Shown: positions 26,385 through 33,893, numbered from the stretch's first letter. The stretch is DNA of 64,000 nucleotides from Rhizobacter sp. SG703 (GCF_012275445.1 NZ_JAAZQK010000003.1:310001-374000), one strand, 5' to 3'. Notes: a model not told the origin generated them from the letters alone. Program-made: numbers and translations.

Positions 26385-27233
26385 TTGGCCGATAGCTCAC
26401 GCCCCGAACTTCAACGCGACGTTCAGCGCTTGATGGGCCGTTGCCTGCTACGCCTCCAGCAATACGAGCGCCTCATGAAGGCGATGCTTGCTCACCAAGA
26501 GCTCGGCGGTCCCATGGACCAACTTGAAGCGCAACGGGCGGCTCGTGTCGAGAAGTTTTCGGACAAGAGCCTCGGGACGCTGGTCAAGGCGCTGTTCGAG
26601 AACTACGTTGTCGTTAAGGGTACCGAGAAGCCCGTGCTGGACGATGCAAAGATTCCGACAGACCGAATTTCGATGAGCTTCCAGTTCCGTATGGAGATGG
26701 CAGAGGAGCGGCGTGCCGAGGTGAAGGCCGCCATCGACGACCTCGTGCTCATGCGCAACGAACTTGTCCACCACCTCATCGAGCGTTTTGATGTCTGGAC
26801 GGATGTAGGGTGCGTCGCCGCGGTGGAGCACCTCAACCGGAGCTACGAGCGCATCGACCGCCACTATGAGGAGTTGCGCAAGTGGGCCGAGAGCATGGAC
26901 GATGCCCGCACCCATGCAACATCTTTCGCGCAGAGCGAGGTGTTTCTGGACATGGTGCTCAACGGCATCGCGCCGGATGGAACGTCTGACTGGCCACACA
27001 CAGGTATCGTCCGCGTGCTACGTGAGGCTGCAAGGGCGAGCGCAGCCGCCGGAGGTTGGACTAAGTTGGCTGACGCTACGGCCTGGATAGCCGAGCACCA
27101 CCCCGAGCAAATGCCGCACAGATACGGCTGCAGGTCATGGCCTCAGGTGCTGAGCGAGTCGAGGAGCTTTCGGCTTGAATACCGGTATACCGATAGCGGC
27201 CAACGAGTGCCGTGGTACCGAGTGCTCGCGTAG
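26385..27233 (+). CDS. HEPN-like / OST-HTH (LOTUS) domain protein
   Basis: 282 aa from TTG 26385, with GAAGGAG upstream. Residues 1-190 are all-helical and include LMRNELVHHLIERFD. Arg124 and His129 give the R-x4-H signature of HEPN ribonucleases. Residues about 217-282 (GWTKLADATAWI, then HPEQMPHRYGCRSWPQVL, then a YR.TDSGQ strand pair) match the OST-HTH/LOTUS fold, which binds RNA. The combination suggests an RNA-targeting effector. It is the last gene of the block and is followed 52 bp later by a strong hairpin. Catalytic activity is inferred from the motif only. Confidence 0.68.
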   Translation: MADSSRPELQRDVQRLMGRCLLRLQQYERLMKAMLAHQELGGPMDQLEAQRAARVEKFSDKSLGTLVKALFENYVVVKGTEKPVLDDAKIPTDRISMSFQFRMEMAEERRAEVKAAIDDLVLMRNELVHHLIERFDVWTDVGCVAAVEHLNRSYERIDRHYEELRKWAESMDDARTHATSFAQSEVFLDMVLNGIAPDGTSDWPHTGIVRVLREAARASAAAGGWTKLADATAWIAEHHPEQMPHRYGCRSWPQVLSESRSFRLEYRYTDSGQRVPWYRVLA

Positions 27234-27285
27234 CGTTGCGGCTTGCTGGACTGTCTTGCTGTACGCCACCGCGCTCCGATAAAGA

Positions 27286-27315
27286 GAAATGGTCCCCTGC
27301 ACAGGGGACCATTTC
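27286..27315. terminator. Strong hairpin ending the defence block
   Basis: A perfect 14-bp stem, GAAATGGTCCCCTG with CAGGGGACCATTTC, around a 2-base loop. It lies 52 bp after the HEPN/OST-HTH stop and is followed by GTTGTT. The symmetric A/T ends allow termination in either direction. Confidence 0.7.
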
Positions 27316-28600
27316 GTTGTTCTCAAGCGCATGGGTCTGGGCATTAACACACACTCGCACTTGGTCATCATCGAAAGAAGAGGGGACGGGCGAGCCGCCC
27401 CCTCTGTGAATGATGAATGAACAAGTCTTGCTTCCGAAATGGGGTTGGCGAACCTTCCCCCGAAAGCAAATCGAGAACACCTCACGTCACAGCCGGCTGC
27501 CAAGCCAGCTTCCACGTGCCTTCCCCGCCAAGGGAAGAGCACAGCCCTTCGTCGCCGCCAAGCAACTTGGGCCATCAGCCATCGAACAAACACAGTCGGA
27601 CGCATTTCGCGTCGGTTAGGACTTTCGGGCCACTCTCTTGCGAGAGCGAACGAGCGGGGTTTTCGTGCGAACCCTCCCGTCGTCTGGCTTGCGCCAAACC
27701 TAGTCATCCTGCAGCCGTCGACACGCCGTGGTTACCCACGACTCAAGTTTCGATGTTGCTCGGGGAAGTCACTCCTCGATTAACGCAATCATCTGAACTT
27801 GGTCAACCTTCCTGTCTTCACCATGGAGTTTTTGCGAGCAAGTAGCCGCGCCTAAGCATCATGAAGTCCGGTTTCCAGCCGGCGAGCTCCCTTGTGGGGT
27901 GCCCCGTCGCGTAGCCAAGAGGCCCAAACGCCTACGCTTCCTTCAAGTGCCAACGGTTCGCACAGTCATTGGGGTACCAACCCTACGACTCACGGCAAGG
28001 ACCTCATGGTCCCTTTCCCAGCTCTACCCAATGCAGCAATGCCTGGCCGGCGGTCATCCCTGACCGCTCGGCTTTAGCCGCAATTACACCCTTAAGCTCT
28101 CCCCGGACCTGAGTGGCTTGCGCCGCCCAGTGCCCCACTGTTGATGCCGCTTCCGTTTCCGGACGCACGGACATGTCGCTTGCGCGAAGTGCACCAGTCC
28201 CTTGCGGGTAGCTGGCAGGGTCCCAGGTGTGGGTAGCTCGCGGACGGTTTCCCGCCGCCGATACGAGTCCACCGGTCAGCGCCGAAGCGCCGTGGTGGTC
28301 TCTCCATAGTTTCGGTTTCAGATTGAAGTCTGAATCGAGTTTCAGACGCAGGGAGCTCACATGGAACACCTGGTCATCCCCCCAAACCGCACTCTCACGA
28401 GGCGGCCCTTTGAGACAGTCGCGCCCTCTCATCGTTCGCGCCTCACTTTGCGCGCTCGCGTAAGCGTGGTGTGGGTCAGCAGGGGAGAGGCACTACCCCT
28501 GCTGCCCGTTATCGCCGGACGGGCACCATTACGTGCATCCGGCGGTTCCGACGCTTCTGCGTTTCGTGTGACTAGCACGAGCAGCAGGGCATCCAACTGT
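27316..28600. other. 1.3-kb stretch without a convincing gene, rich in inverted repeats
   Basis: Open frames on both strands exist, but none has a ribosome site, recognisable domain or natural amino-acid composition. The most continuous one on the minus strand (28004-28432) looks like translated structured RNA. Hairpins include a GC-rich one near 27381-27406 and CAGCAGGGG with CCCCTGCTG at 28477-28504. The minus strand from 28420 to 27840 has many GGAAAC, GGGAAAC and GCAAG elements typical of folded RNAs. I could not match it to a known intron or RNA class. Confidence 0.4.
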
Positions 28601-28606
28601 GTTCAT

Positions 28607-28823
28607 GGCTCGAGGGGTTTGGCGCCCCCTCGAGCCGCATCGCTGTGGCTCGGGGTTGGCGTTCCCCCTACAAATTCCGAACTTATAGAAGTCCTCAGCT
28701 TCGTATAGGCACCAGCGCGATTCGCGCTGGCCTCTTTATAGGTGGCTTCGCCACCGCAATTGAAGTTATGTGGCTCCAGGCTGGAGCCACTGAGAAACAC
28801 GCCTCGCGGGCCTGTCGGCCCGC
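28607..28823. other. Cluster of five perfect hairpins
   Basis: Five separate perfect inverted repeats fall within 217 bp. They are GGCTCGAGGGG with its complement (28607-28636, 11 bp), CCAGCGCG (28712-28730, 8 bp), GGTGGC-TTC-GCCACC (28741-28755), GTGGCTCCAG (28770-28790, 10 bp, one-base centre) and GCGGGCC (28806-28823, 7 bp). The stems differ in sequence, so this is not a REP repeat family. The cluster lies directly upstream of the gene at 28862. Confidence 0.5.
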
Positions 28824-28861
28824 TCACCGTGTCCACGTGGTTCCCGGTGCCTACACGTTGC

Positions 28862-29641
28862 ATGACAACGCCCAACGAGGCCCGAGAAGTGGGCCAGACC
28901 ACGCCGCGGGACCTGGCGGTCCCTGCCACCAAGACCGCCGCAATGAGGTACCTCGCCGAGCAGGCCGGGCACGGATACGTGCTGTTCCAGCATGGCGAGG
29001 TTCCTTCCGACAAGGCGGCAGCACTGCTCGAGAAATTCGATGACCGCTATCGCGTGTTGGCATCGCGCGGTGCACGGGACCATGCACGCTTGCGCGGTCG
29101 CTCATCCGCGCGGCTGGTCATGTTTCCGAAGGATGGCGAGCCGGCGACGGGGACTTGGTACTTTTGGCTTCTGGCAACCGAAGGCGAAGGGGATTTGCCG
29201 GTCGCGCCGAACTCGTTTGATGCGCGCAACCCCGAAACGCGGCTCCGTTGGGCCGACCAGTACGAACTGGTTGGACGTCCCGTTCGGCGCCGCTCGGGCA
29301 CGATTCATCATGTCTGGACCTGGGTCCTCACACGCGCCAGCTACGAGGCTTGGCAAGAGCGCTTGAAGAAGGCGGCCGGGCGCGTTCGCTCCAGCAAGGA
29401 GCGCAAGCCCGATTACCTGGTGCAGCAGGTCGAGTATTTGCGCAAGGTTCCCGGCTTTCACGGCATCAACCGGCAGAAGCGGGAGCTGGTGCTTGGTGCT
29501 GACATCCCAGCACCGTTCCACTCGAGTCTGAACCTACGCAATCTTGGCTCTGTCGTCGACAAGAAGTTGGCCGTCTTTGCAGAGGGGAACACTCTCAAGG
29601 TCATGACGCAGGCGACAACGCAAATCGCGACGACGGGCTGA
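28862..29641 (+). CDS. Hypothetical protein of the integrated element
   Basis: 259 aa from ATG 28862; earlier in-frame codons run into the hairpin cluster. The sequence is soluble and mixed alpha/beta. An N-terminal helix pair (DKAAALLEKFDDRYRVLA) is followed by ARLRGRSSARLVMFP, a TWYFWLLATEGEG strand, TWVLTRASYEAW and a basic helix (EERLKKAAGR-like). The composition is that of a real coding sequence, and parts resemble cargo proteins of integrative elements, but I do not recognise a family. A nucleic-acid role is suggested only by the basic C-terminal half. Confidence 0.6.
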   Translation: MTTPNEAREVGQTTPRDLAVPATKTAAMRYLAEQAGHGYVLFQHGEVPSDKAAALLEKFDDRYRVLASRGARDHARLRGRSSARLVMFPKDGEPATGTWYFWLLATEGEGDLPVAPNSFDARNPETRLRWADQYELVGRPVRRRSGTIHHVWTWVLTRASYEAWQERLKKAAGRVRSSKERKPDYLVQQVEYLRKVPGFHGINRQKRELVLGADIPAPFHSSLNLRNLGSVVDKKLAVFAEGNTLKVMTQATTQIATTG

Positions 29642-29820
29642 TGCCCAGTACGCGGGCTCCCTTCCCGCAATGGACCCACCGACGTTTCGTCGCGAGCGCT
29701 TCTCAATATCTCGAATCGGCCGACCTCCTCAGCCCGAACTGGAAAAGGAGAGGTCTCTCGCGCGGAACTCAGTGACTACACGTTGAGACGACCCCCTCAA
29801 CTCAAAACGGAGAACGCACG

Positions 29821-30597
29821 ATGCGGGACCTCGACGACACGAAACTCCTCGCCGGTAGCATCGCGGTCGCGCAGTCACGCCCGAAAGGGAAGGTGCCTCA
29901 GGCCGTGCGCATTTTGCGTTGCGTGTGGCGCACTACCAAGGGCGACGACGGCCGAACGTTTGGCCGTTCAGACGACACAGAAGTCTTCCGCCTTGCGTCC
30001 GGCACCACCGCTTTGTCCGAAAGGGACGTCGAAGCACTTCGTGAGCTTGGCTTGACTGAAGTGCAACTCGAGTACGTCAATGGTCGTCTGCCAACGCTGG
30101 CTCGCTTGGCTGCCGAGCACCGCGATGAGGTCATCTCTATTCGAGCACGGCGTTCGATTTCCGAAGTGGAAGCTCTCGCTCGCAGCAATCCGCTGATGTG
30201 CGCGACTGTGCAGACGCTGCTCACCCAGTCTGCGTCGCGCATTGCAGACCTTGGTGCGGTCCCGATGACCGCGACAGATTTGCAGCCGTCGGCATCAAGT
30301 ACGCAAGCCAACGCGGGCGACCGGCTCCTTGCAGCGATGCAACAACTGAACGGCGCGGCGGTCGAGGTCCAGACTGCGTACCGTCAACTGGCGAAGGGCG
30401 AAGAACCACCGCCAGCCGCAGCGATTGAGTTCCAGCGCTCTTGGTTCCTCGTTCAGGCAATGGTTGAAGCTTTGCGGAGTCGAGACTGCTTCTATCGGCC
30501 TGGCGGCTGGTCCGGCTTGAAGCATCAGGTCATCGTGGAGGGACGCGCTTGGCGAAAGGGTGAGCCGGTGCCGAAGAAAGAGCGCGCCGGTGCATAA
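29821..30597 (+). CDS. Hypothetical protein of the integrated element
   Basis: 258 aa from ATG 29821 with CGGAGAA nine bases upstream. It is predicted soluble and largely helical, with a stretch of RRSISEVEALARSNPL, a Ser/Thr/Ala linker near residue 155 and a C-terminal domain containing FYRPGGWSGLKHQV and a lysine-rich end. No known domain is evident. It lies on the same strand as the preceding gene, 179 bp downstream, and is followed by a hairpin-rich gap (30598-30862; for example AGTTAG with CTAACT at 30697-30714). Confidence 0.6.
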   Translation: MRDLDDTKLLAGSIAVAQSRPKGKVPQAVRILRCVWRTTKGDDGRTFGRSDDTEVFRLASGTTALSERDVEALRELGLTEVQLEYVNGRLPTLARLAAEHRDEVISIRARRSISEVEALARSNPLMCATVQTLLTQSASRIADLGAVPMTATDLQPSASSTQANAGDRLLAAMQQLNGAAVEVQTAYRQLAKGEEPPPAAAIEFQRSWFLVQAMVEALRSRDCFYRPGGWSGLKHQVIVEGRAWRKGEPVPKKERAGA

Positions 30598-30862
30598 CGT
30601 TGCTGTGTTTGCGGCGGGAGGCCCGCATACCGGCGGCCATGCTTTTGTATGCGTGAGGCCCGCGAAGCAAGCCCGGAGCGGCTTTATAGCGAATGTAGTT
30701 AGTGAAAGCTAACTTTGGCGGCTCGGCCGCGTCACCTGTACCCGTGGAGTCAGGCGATGGCGCGGCTTGGGGTACATGGGCGCCGCTGACTGTTCAGCAA
30801 GGCTACCGCCCTTGACCATAGAATTTCAACGTTGAAACTCGGGGCCAGCGGGCCGCCGATAG

Positions 30863-31282
30863 CTAGCACGCGAAAACCGAGCTGACCAAGCGAGGCCATG
30901 CCTTCGCAAGCGCCGTCTCGTTGATACGCCACTCATCGTCGGCCGTGCCGCTCTCGACCTCATCAAGTGATGCCTCTGGTGCCTTCCAAAGGTCCGGCTC
31001 CTGAAGCACCTTGGCGTACAAGACTCGCCAGGGGCCGTGCAGGGACTCGGGGAGCGTGTCGGCAAGCAACAGGAAGAGCTCCATCGAGTGCCTGCTCCAT
31101 GGCAACTCATGTGTGGGGTCGGTCGGTTCCGCTGAGGCTGCCGCCGTGATGGCCGCGTCCAGGAACTCGTCCAGCTTCAAACCTCGTCGCTGCGCGCTGA
31201 GGATTCCGGTGATATAAACGCTCGGAGAGATATGAAATATCACACGGACCCCTGGCTGTGACGGTTTGTTTGCGACTTGCAT
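30863..31282 (-). CDS. Hypothetical protein
   Basis: 139 aa from ATG 31282, preceded by AAAGGAG six bases upstream, so the gene is very likely real. It begins with strands VRVIFHISPSVYITGIL, then RRGLKLDEFLDAAITAA (a helix), and the rest is acidic and helical with HSMELFLLLADTLPE. No signal peptide or membrane segment. No family recognised. It is divergent from the KfrA-like gene at 31427, and the shared 144-bp gap holds an inverted repeat, so the two may be co-regulated. Confidence 0.62.
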   Translation of the reverse strand: MQVANKPSQPGVRVIFHISPSVYITGILSAQRRGLKLDEFLDAAITAAASAEPTDPTHELPWSRHSMELFLLLADTLPESLHGPWRVLYAKVLQEPDLWKAPEASLDEVESGTADDEWRINETALAKAWPRLVSSVFAC

Positions 31283-31387
31283 CGTCGACTCCTTTGCGAG
31301 GTTGAAGACGCCATTGTTGATTTATACGGTCAAGCGAACAACGAGTTTCTGTTACGAAATCGAGTCCTGAATTCTTCCTATACAGAC

Positions 31388-31407
31388 AGTGCACTTTAGT
31401 TTGCACT
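31388..31407. promoter_or_regulatory. Inverted repeat in the promoter of the KfrA-like gene
   Basis: AGTGCA and TGCACT are separated by eight A/T-rich bases. The repeat lies 20 bp before the ATG at 31427 in an A+T-rich promoter region. A site for the KfrA-like protein itself is the simplest reading. Confidence 0.45.
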
Positions 31408-31426
31408 CATTTAAATTGGAGGAACT

Positions 31427-31705
31427 ATGGGACGAAAAGGGGTCACGTCGATTGACGTGGTGACGGCATGCGTCGAGCTGAAGCGTCAAGGTAGAGCAGT
31501 CGGTGTGCGCAACTTGAGGCTGGAGCTGGCACGCGGTAGCTACGGCACGATTGCCAAGTGCCTGCGGCATCTGGCTCTGGTGGAAATCTTGGCCGGCGAT
31601 TCTGCGTCGGGCGGACGGTATCTTTTTCGCCGTCTTGGATATAAAAACACAATGCCAGCTGGTGCCGATTTGGCCCGTGTTCGCCGAGTATTTAAAGAAG
31701 ACTAG
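31427..31705 (+). CDS. KfrA-like N-terminal DNA-binding protein
   Basis: 92 aa from ATG 31427, with GGAGG four bases upstream. Residues 5-55 (SIDVVTACVELKRQG, then VRNLRLELARGSYGTIAKCL) match the KfrA N-terminal helix-turn-helix of plasmid-encoded regulators, whose GRGSYxTI core is nearly intact. Normal KfrA proteins continue into a coiled coil of 200 or more residues; this one stops soon after, so it is either a short variant or truncated. It fits the plasmid-type character of the element. Confidence 0.65.
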   Translation: MGRKGVTSIDVVTACVELKRQGRAVGVRNLRLELARGSYGTIAKCLRHLALVEILAGDSASGGRYLFRRLGYKNTMPAGADLARVRRVFKED

Positions 31706-31815
31706 AACCACCGGCAGATACTCAAGGCCTTGCGCCGCTACCCTGTCTACGGTAGGCTTCAGCGACACCGATGCACAAAGCAGGTCAGTATTCCGTAGGG
31801 GTTCCGGGGCCCGAT

Positions 31816-31838
31816 ATCGAGCCCCGTCCACTCCGCCA
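31816..31838 (+). other. tRNA-like 3' end, candidate attR of the element
   Basis: ATCGAGCCCC followed by GTCCACTCCGCCA reads like the T-loop, T-stem and acceptor end of a serine-type tRNA (ending ACTCC-G-CCA). The upstream bases do not complete a tRNA, so only the 3' end is present. Such partial copies are left where a tyrosine recombinase integrates into a tRNA or tmRNA gene. A terminator follows four bases later. The matching complete gene would lie left of the window. Confidence 0.45.
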
Positions 31839-31841
31839 ACA

Positions 31842-31878
31842 AAAAGCCCTTGTGAGTCAACGACTTACAAGGGCTTTT
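31842..31878 (+). terminator. Strong intrinsic terminator
   Basis: AAAAGCCCTTGT pairs with ACAAGGGCTTTT (12 bp), and the stem continues through one G-T and four more pairs to a three-base loop. The descending arm ends in TTTT. It follows the tRNA-like end and is probably the original terminator of the target gene. Confidence 0.75.
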
Positions 31879-31900
31879 CCGCTTCCAGGCTTGCCTAAAG

Positions 31901-31940
31901 TTTGAGCATCGCAGCTGCTCAAATTCCAAGTTTGGAATTT
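31901..31940. promoter_or_regulatory. Two abutting inverted repeats
   Basis: TTTGAGCA with TGCTCAAA (31901-31923, 7-base spacer) runs directly into AAATTCCAA with TTGGAATTT (31921-31940, 2-base spacer), and the two share three A residues. Both arms are perfect. The site lies between the element end and the arsenic gene scar; the function is unknown. Confidence 0.4.
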
Positions 31941-31970
31941 GACTGTGATTCTTGCGCCGATGCGGCGCAG

Positions 31971-32096
31971 TCAAGCGAAGCCTTTCGGCATCCGCAGCGG
32001 GGCTTCGTTGTCTTGCAGTTGGCATTGCCACCAACTTACGTCCCGCCATGCGCCGAGTTTGAAGCCGACCTCGCGGAACGTGCCCACGGGTTCGCA
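31971..32096 (-). pseudogene. C-terminal fragment of a GNAT acetyltransferase (ArsN1/PAT-like)
   Basis: 42 codons reading CEPVGTFREVGFKLG, then WRDVSWWQ, ending at TGA 31971-31973. This is the conserved end of phosphinothricin/arsinothricin acetyltransferases. No start or N-terminal part is present. The fragment begins eight bases past the point where the arsN2 fragment stops. Confidence 0.6.
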
Positions 32097-32103
32097 CAGC
32101 CGT

Positions 32104-32298
32104 CTACTTCGCCATGGGCGTCGAGGGACACCGCTCCAGCGTCGCGCAGCCCACTACCGTCGACGCCTCCTCGGCGACGACGAAGTGCTGCAGGCATTCA
32201 TGAGCGCCGTCGGTCGGAAGCTTCGACTGGGTCAGCAAGTCCGTGATGGCCGGCCAGTCCATCGACAGCGCCGGACGGAGGGCCGCTGTGCTAGCCAC
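32104..32298 (-). pseudogene. arsN2: N-terminal fragment of arsN2 (GNAT acetyltransferase)
   Basis: 64 codons from GTG 32298, which overlaps the arsC stop (GTGGCTAG, 32291-32298) as in coupled genes. It has DWPAITDLLTQSKLP, FVVAEEASTVVGCATLER, the usual start of ArsN2, an acetyltransferase common at the end of ars operons. After Glu-Arg the match ends and TAG follows ten codons later. The remaining two thirds, including the acetyl-CoA site, are missing. Confidence 0.6.
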
Positions 32299-32713
32299 GG
32301 CGCACCCCGTCGTCCAGCACCAGTTCGCCGTCTTCCTTCGTGAACGGCGGAAGCGCCTCGACCGGCAGCAGTGCGAGCACGGCCTCGGAGGGGCGGCACA
32401 GCTCAGTCCCCAAGGGCGTGGCAACGATCGGCCGGTTCAACAGGATGGGATGCTGGACCACGAAGTCGAGCAATTGCTCGTCGGTCCAGTGGGGCTTGTC
32501 CAGCCCCAGCTCGGCGAACGGCGTGCCCTTCTCGCGCAGCAGCGCGCGCACCGGCTGCCCTGTGGCAGCGACCAGCTCGCGCAGACGTTCCTTGGAGGGC
32601 GGGTTCTTCAAGTACTCGATGACGGTCGGCTCGATGCCGGCATGCCGGATCAAGGCGAGCACGTTGCGCGAGGTTCCGCAGGCCGGGTTGTGGAAGATCG
32701 TGATGTCACTCAT
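32291..32713 (-). CDS. arsC: Glutaredoxin-coupled arsenate reductase
   Basis: 140 aa. It reduces arsenate to arsenite. The N-terminus ITIFHNPACGTSRNVL carries the single catalytic cysteine of the glutaredoxin-dependent (ArsC/Spx fold) family, and NRPIVATPLGTELCRP provides the conserved arginine region. The length is normal. Its ATG lies eight bases inside the aquaporin gene and its stop overlaps the arsN2 fragment start, so the operon is tightly coupled. No arsenite pump gene is seen in the operon; the aquaporin is the likely exit route. Confidence 0.92.
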   Translation of the reverse strand: MSDITIFHNPACGTSRNVLALIRHAGIEPTVIEYLKNPPSKERLRELVAATGQPVRALLREKGTPFAELGLDKPHWTDEQLLDFVVQHPILLNRPIVATPLGTELCRPSEAVLALLPVEALPPFTKEDGELVLDDGVRRG

Positions 32714-33395
32714 GGTGCTGCGTCGAAGAAGGTTTGGCTGAACCAGGCTCGGGTGGCAGGAGCCAGCGGTGCGCAGCCACGGCCAGCGCCGCGCCAGCCA
32801 CCTCGGCCGCTATGAAGGCGGGAGCACTGCTCGGCGCGATGCCTGCGAAGCTGTCGCTGAGCATGCGTCCCGCCACCGCCGCAGGGTTGGCGAACGAGGT
32901 GGACGCGGTGAACCAGTACGCGGCACCGATGTACGCGGCGACCGCGGCGGGGGTGCGGGAGGGCGGCGCGCGCAGGATGACCAGCAGCAGGCCGAAGGTC
33001 GCAACGCCTTCGGCGAGCCACTGTCCGGGGCTGCTGCGTGTCCTGGCCGCGAGCTGCAGCAGCGGCAGGTCGAACATGCCGTGCGCGAGCCATGCGCCGC
33101 AGGCCGCACCGAGCAGTTGGGCCCCGACGTAGGTGGCGAGGTCTGCGCGCGACAGCCGGCCCAGGGCGACCATCACGCCCGACACCGCCGGATTGAAGTG
33201 CGCGCCGCTCACCGGGCCGAACACCTCGATCAGCACGTACAGCCCACCGACGGTGGCCAGTGCATTCGCGAGCAATGCGATGGCGACGTTCCCTCCGGCC
33301 AGGCGCTCCGCCATGATGCCGGAGCCGATGACCACCGCCAGCAGCAGGCCCGTGCCGAGGAGCTCGGCGCAGGCCCGTCGGGTCAGGCTGTGCAT
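32706..33395 (-). CDS. aqpS: Aquaporin-family channel of the ars operon (AqpS-like)
   Basis: 229 aa inner-membrane protein with six hydrophobic segments and the two pore loops of the MIP family: HFNPAVS and, later, FANPAAVAGRMLSDSF. In several bacteria an aquaporin replaces ArsB/Acr3, letting arsenite made by ArsC flow out down its gradient. The arsI-aqp-arsC order fits that scheme. It overlaps arsC by eight bases and follows arsI after 12 bp. The first codon context has no strong ribosome site, again suggesting coupling. Confidence 0.88.
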   Translation of the reverse strand: MHSLTRRACAELLGTGLLLAVVIGSGIMAERLAGGNVAIALLANALATVGGLYVLIEVFGPVSGAHFNPAVSGVMVALGRLSRADLATYVGAQLLGAACGAWLAHGMFDLPLLQLAARTRSSPGQWLAEGVATFGLLLVILRAPPSRTPAAVAAYIGAAYWFTASTSFANPAAVAGRMLSDSFAGIAPSSAPAFIAAEVAGAALAVAAHRWLLPPEPGSAKPSSTQHHE

Positions 33396-33407
33396 TGCGG
33401 TCGAAGG

Positions 33408-33893
33408 TCAGCAGCAGGAGGGCGAGGGCGCTGCGCTGACCGGAATGCTCAACGGTTTGCCTCGGGGCGTGTTGCTCGCGCAGCAGGCGGCCGAGCTGGA
33501 CTCCGCCGCCTGCGGCTTCTCGCTGAACACCGGAATGTTGCCGAGCGTGCGGAACTGCTCCCACGCGATGCCCTGCGGATCGGTCACCCAGTACTTGTCG
33601 CTGCGCGCGTAGCAGCAACTCGTTTCGCCGACATCGAGCAGCGTCATGTCGGCGGCTTCGGCACTGGCCTTCAGCGCGGCGAGCTCTTCCTCGGTGTCGG
33701 CCTGGATGCCGAGGTGGTCGACGCCCGGCGCGCCGCCTCGCGTCGAGATGGCGAAGTTGATGCGAGGATCTTCGATCATCCACTTCGCGTAGTCGCTCTC
33801 GACCCGGGTGGGCTCCGCGGAAAACATCTTCGAATAGAAGGCGATGCTCGCCTGCAGGTCCTGGACGTGGGCGTGGACATGGAAACGCTTCAT
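33408..33893 (-). CDS. arsI: Methylarsenite C-As lyase (dioxygenase)
   Basis: 161 aa vicinal-oxygen-chelate protein. It begins KRFHVHAHVQDL and has GETSCCYARSDKYWV, the vicinal cysteine pair that binds methylarsenite in ArsI, then DPQGIAWEQF with the metal-binding glutamate; the iron ligands His5 (HVH) and His62 (VDHLG) are also present. Family members demethylate trivalent organoarsenicals in an iron-dependent reaction. The tail is cysteine-rich (SSAACC, near the end SCC) and may carry arsenic. It sits between arsR and the aquaporin in a four-gene operon. Confidence 0.88.
   Translation of the reverse strand: MKRFHVHAHVQDLQASIAFYSKMFSAEPTRVESDYAKWMIEDPRINFAISTRGGAPGVDHLGIQADTEEELAALKASAEAADMTLLDVGETSCCYARSDKYWVTDPQGIAWEQFRTLGNIPVFSEKPQAAESSSAACCASNTPRGKPLSIPVSAAPSPSCC

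Noticed and set aside
6229-27233. Complete classical DISARM
   Set aside because: No separate DrmB or PLD-type DrmC gene; the helicase is a fused YprA-like form, so the block is related to DISARM but not a standard class 1 or 2 locus.
27840-28420. Group II intron on the minus strand
   Set aside because: GGAAAC-type loops are present, but there is no clear domain V hairpin, no 5' GUGYG start and no maturase gene of intron type.
27410-28708. Several 60-140-codon frames read as small genes
   Set aside because: No ribosome sites, unnatural composition, and stems of hairpins run through them.
31780-31840. A complete tRNA gene at the tRNA-like end
   Set aside because: No anticodon arm, D-arm or matching 5' acceptor strand upstream; only the 3' end pattern is present.
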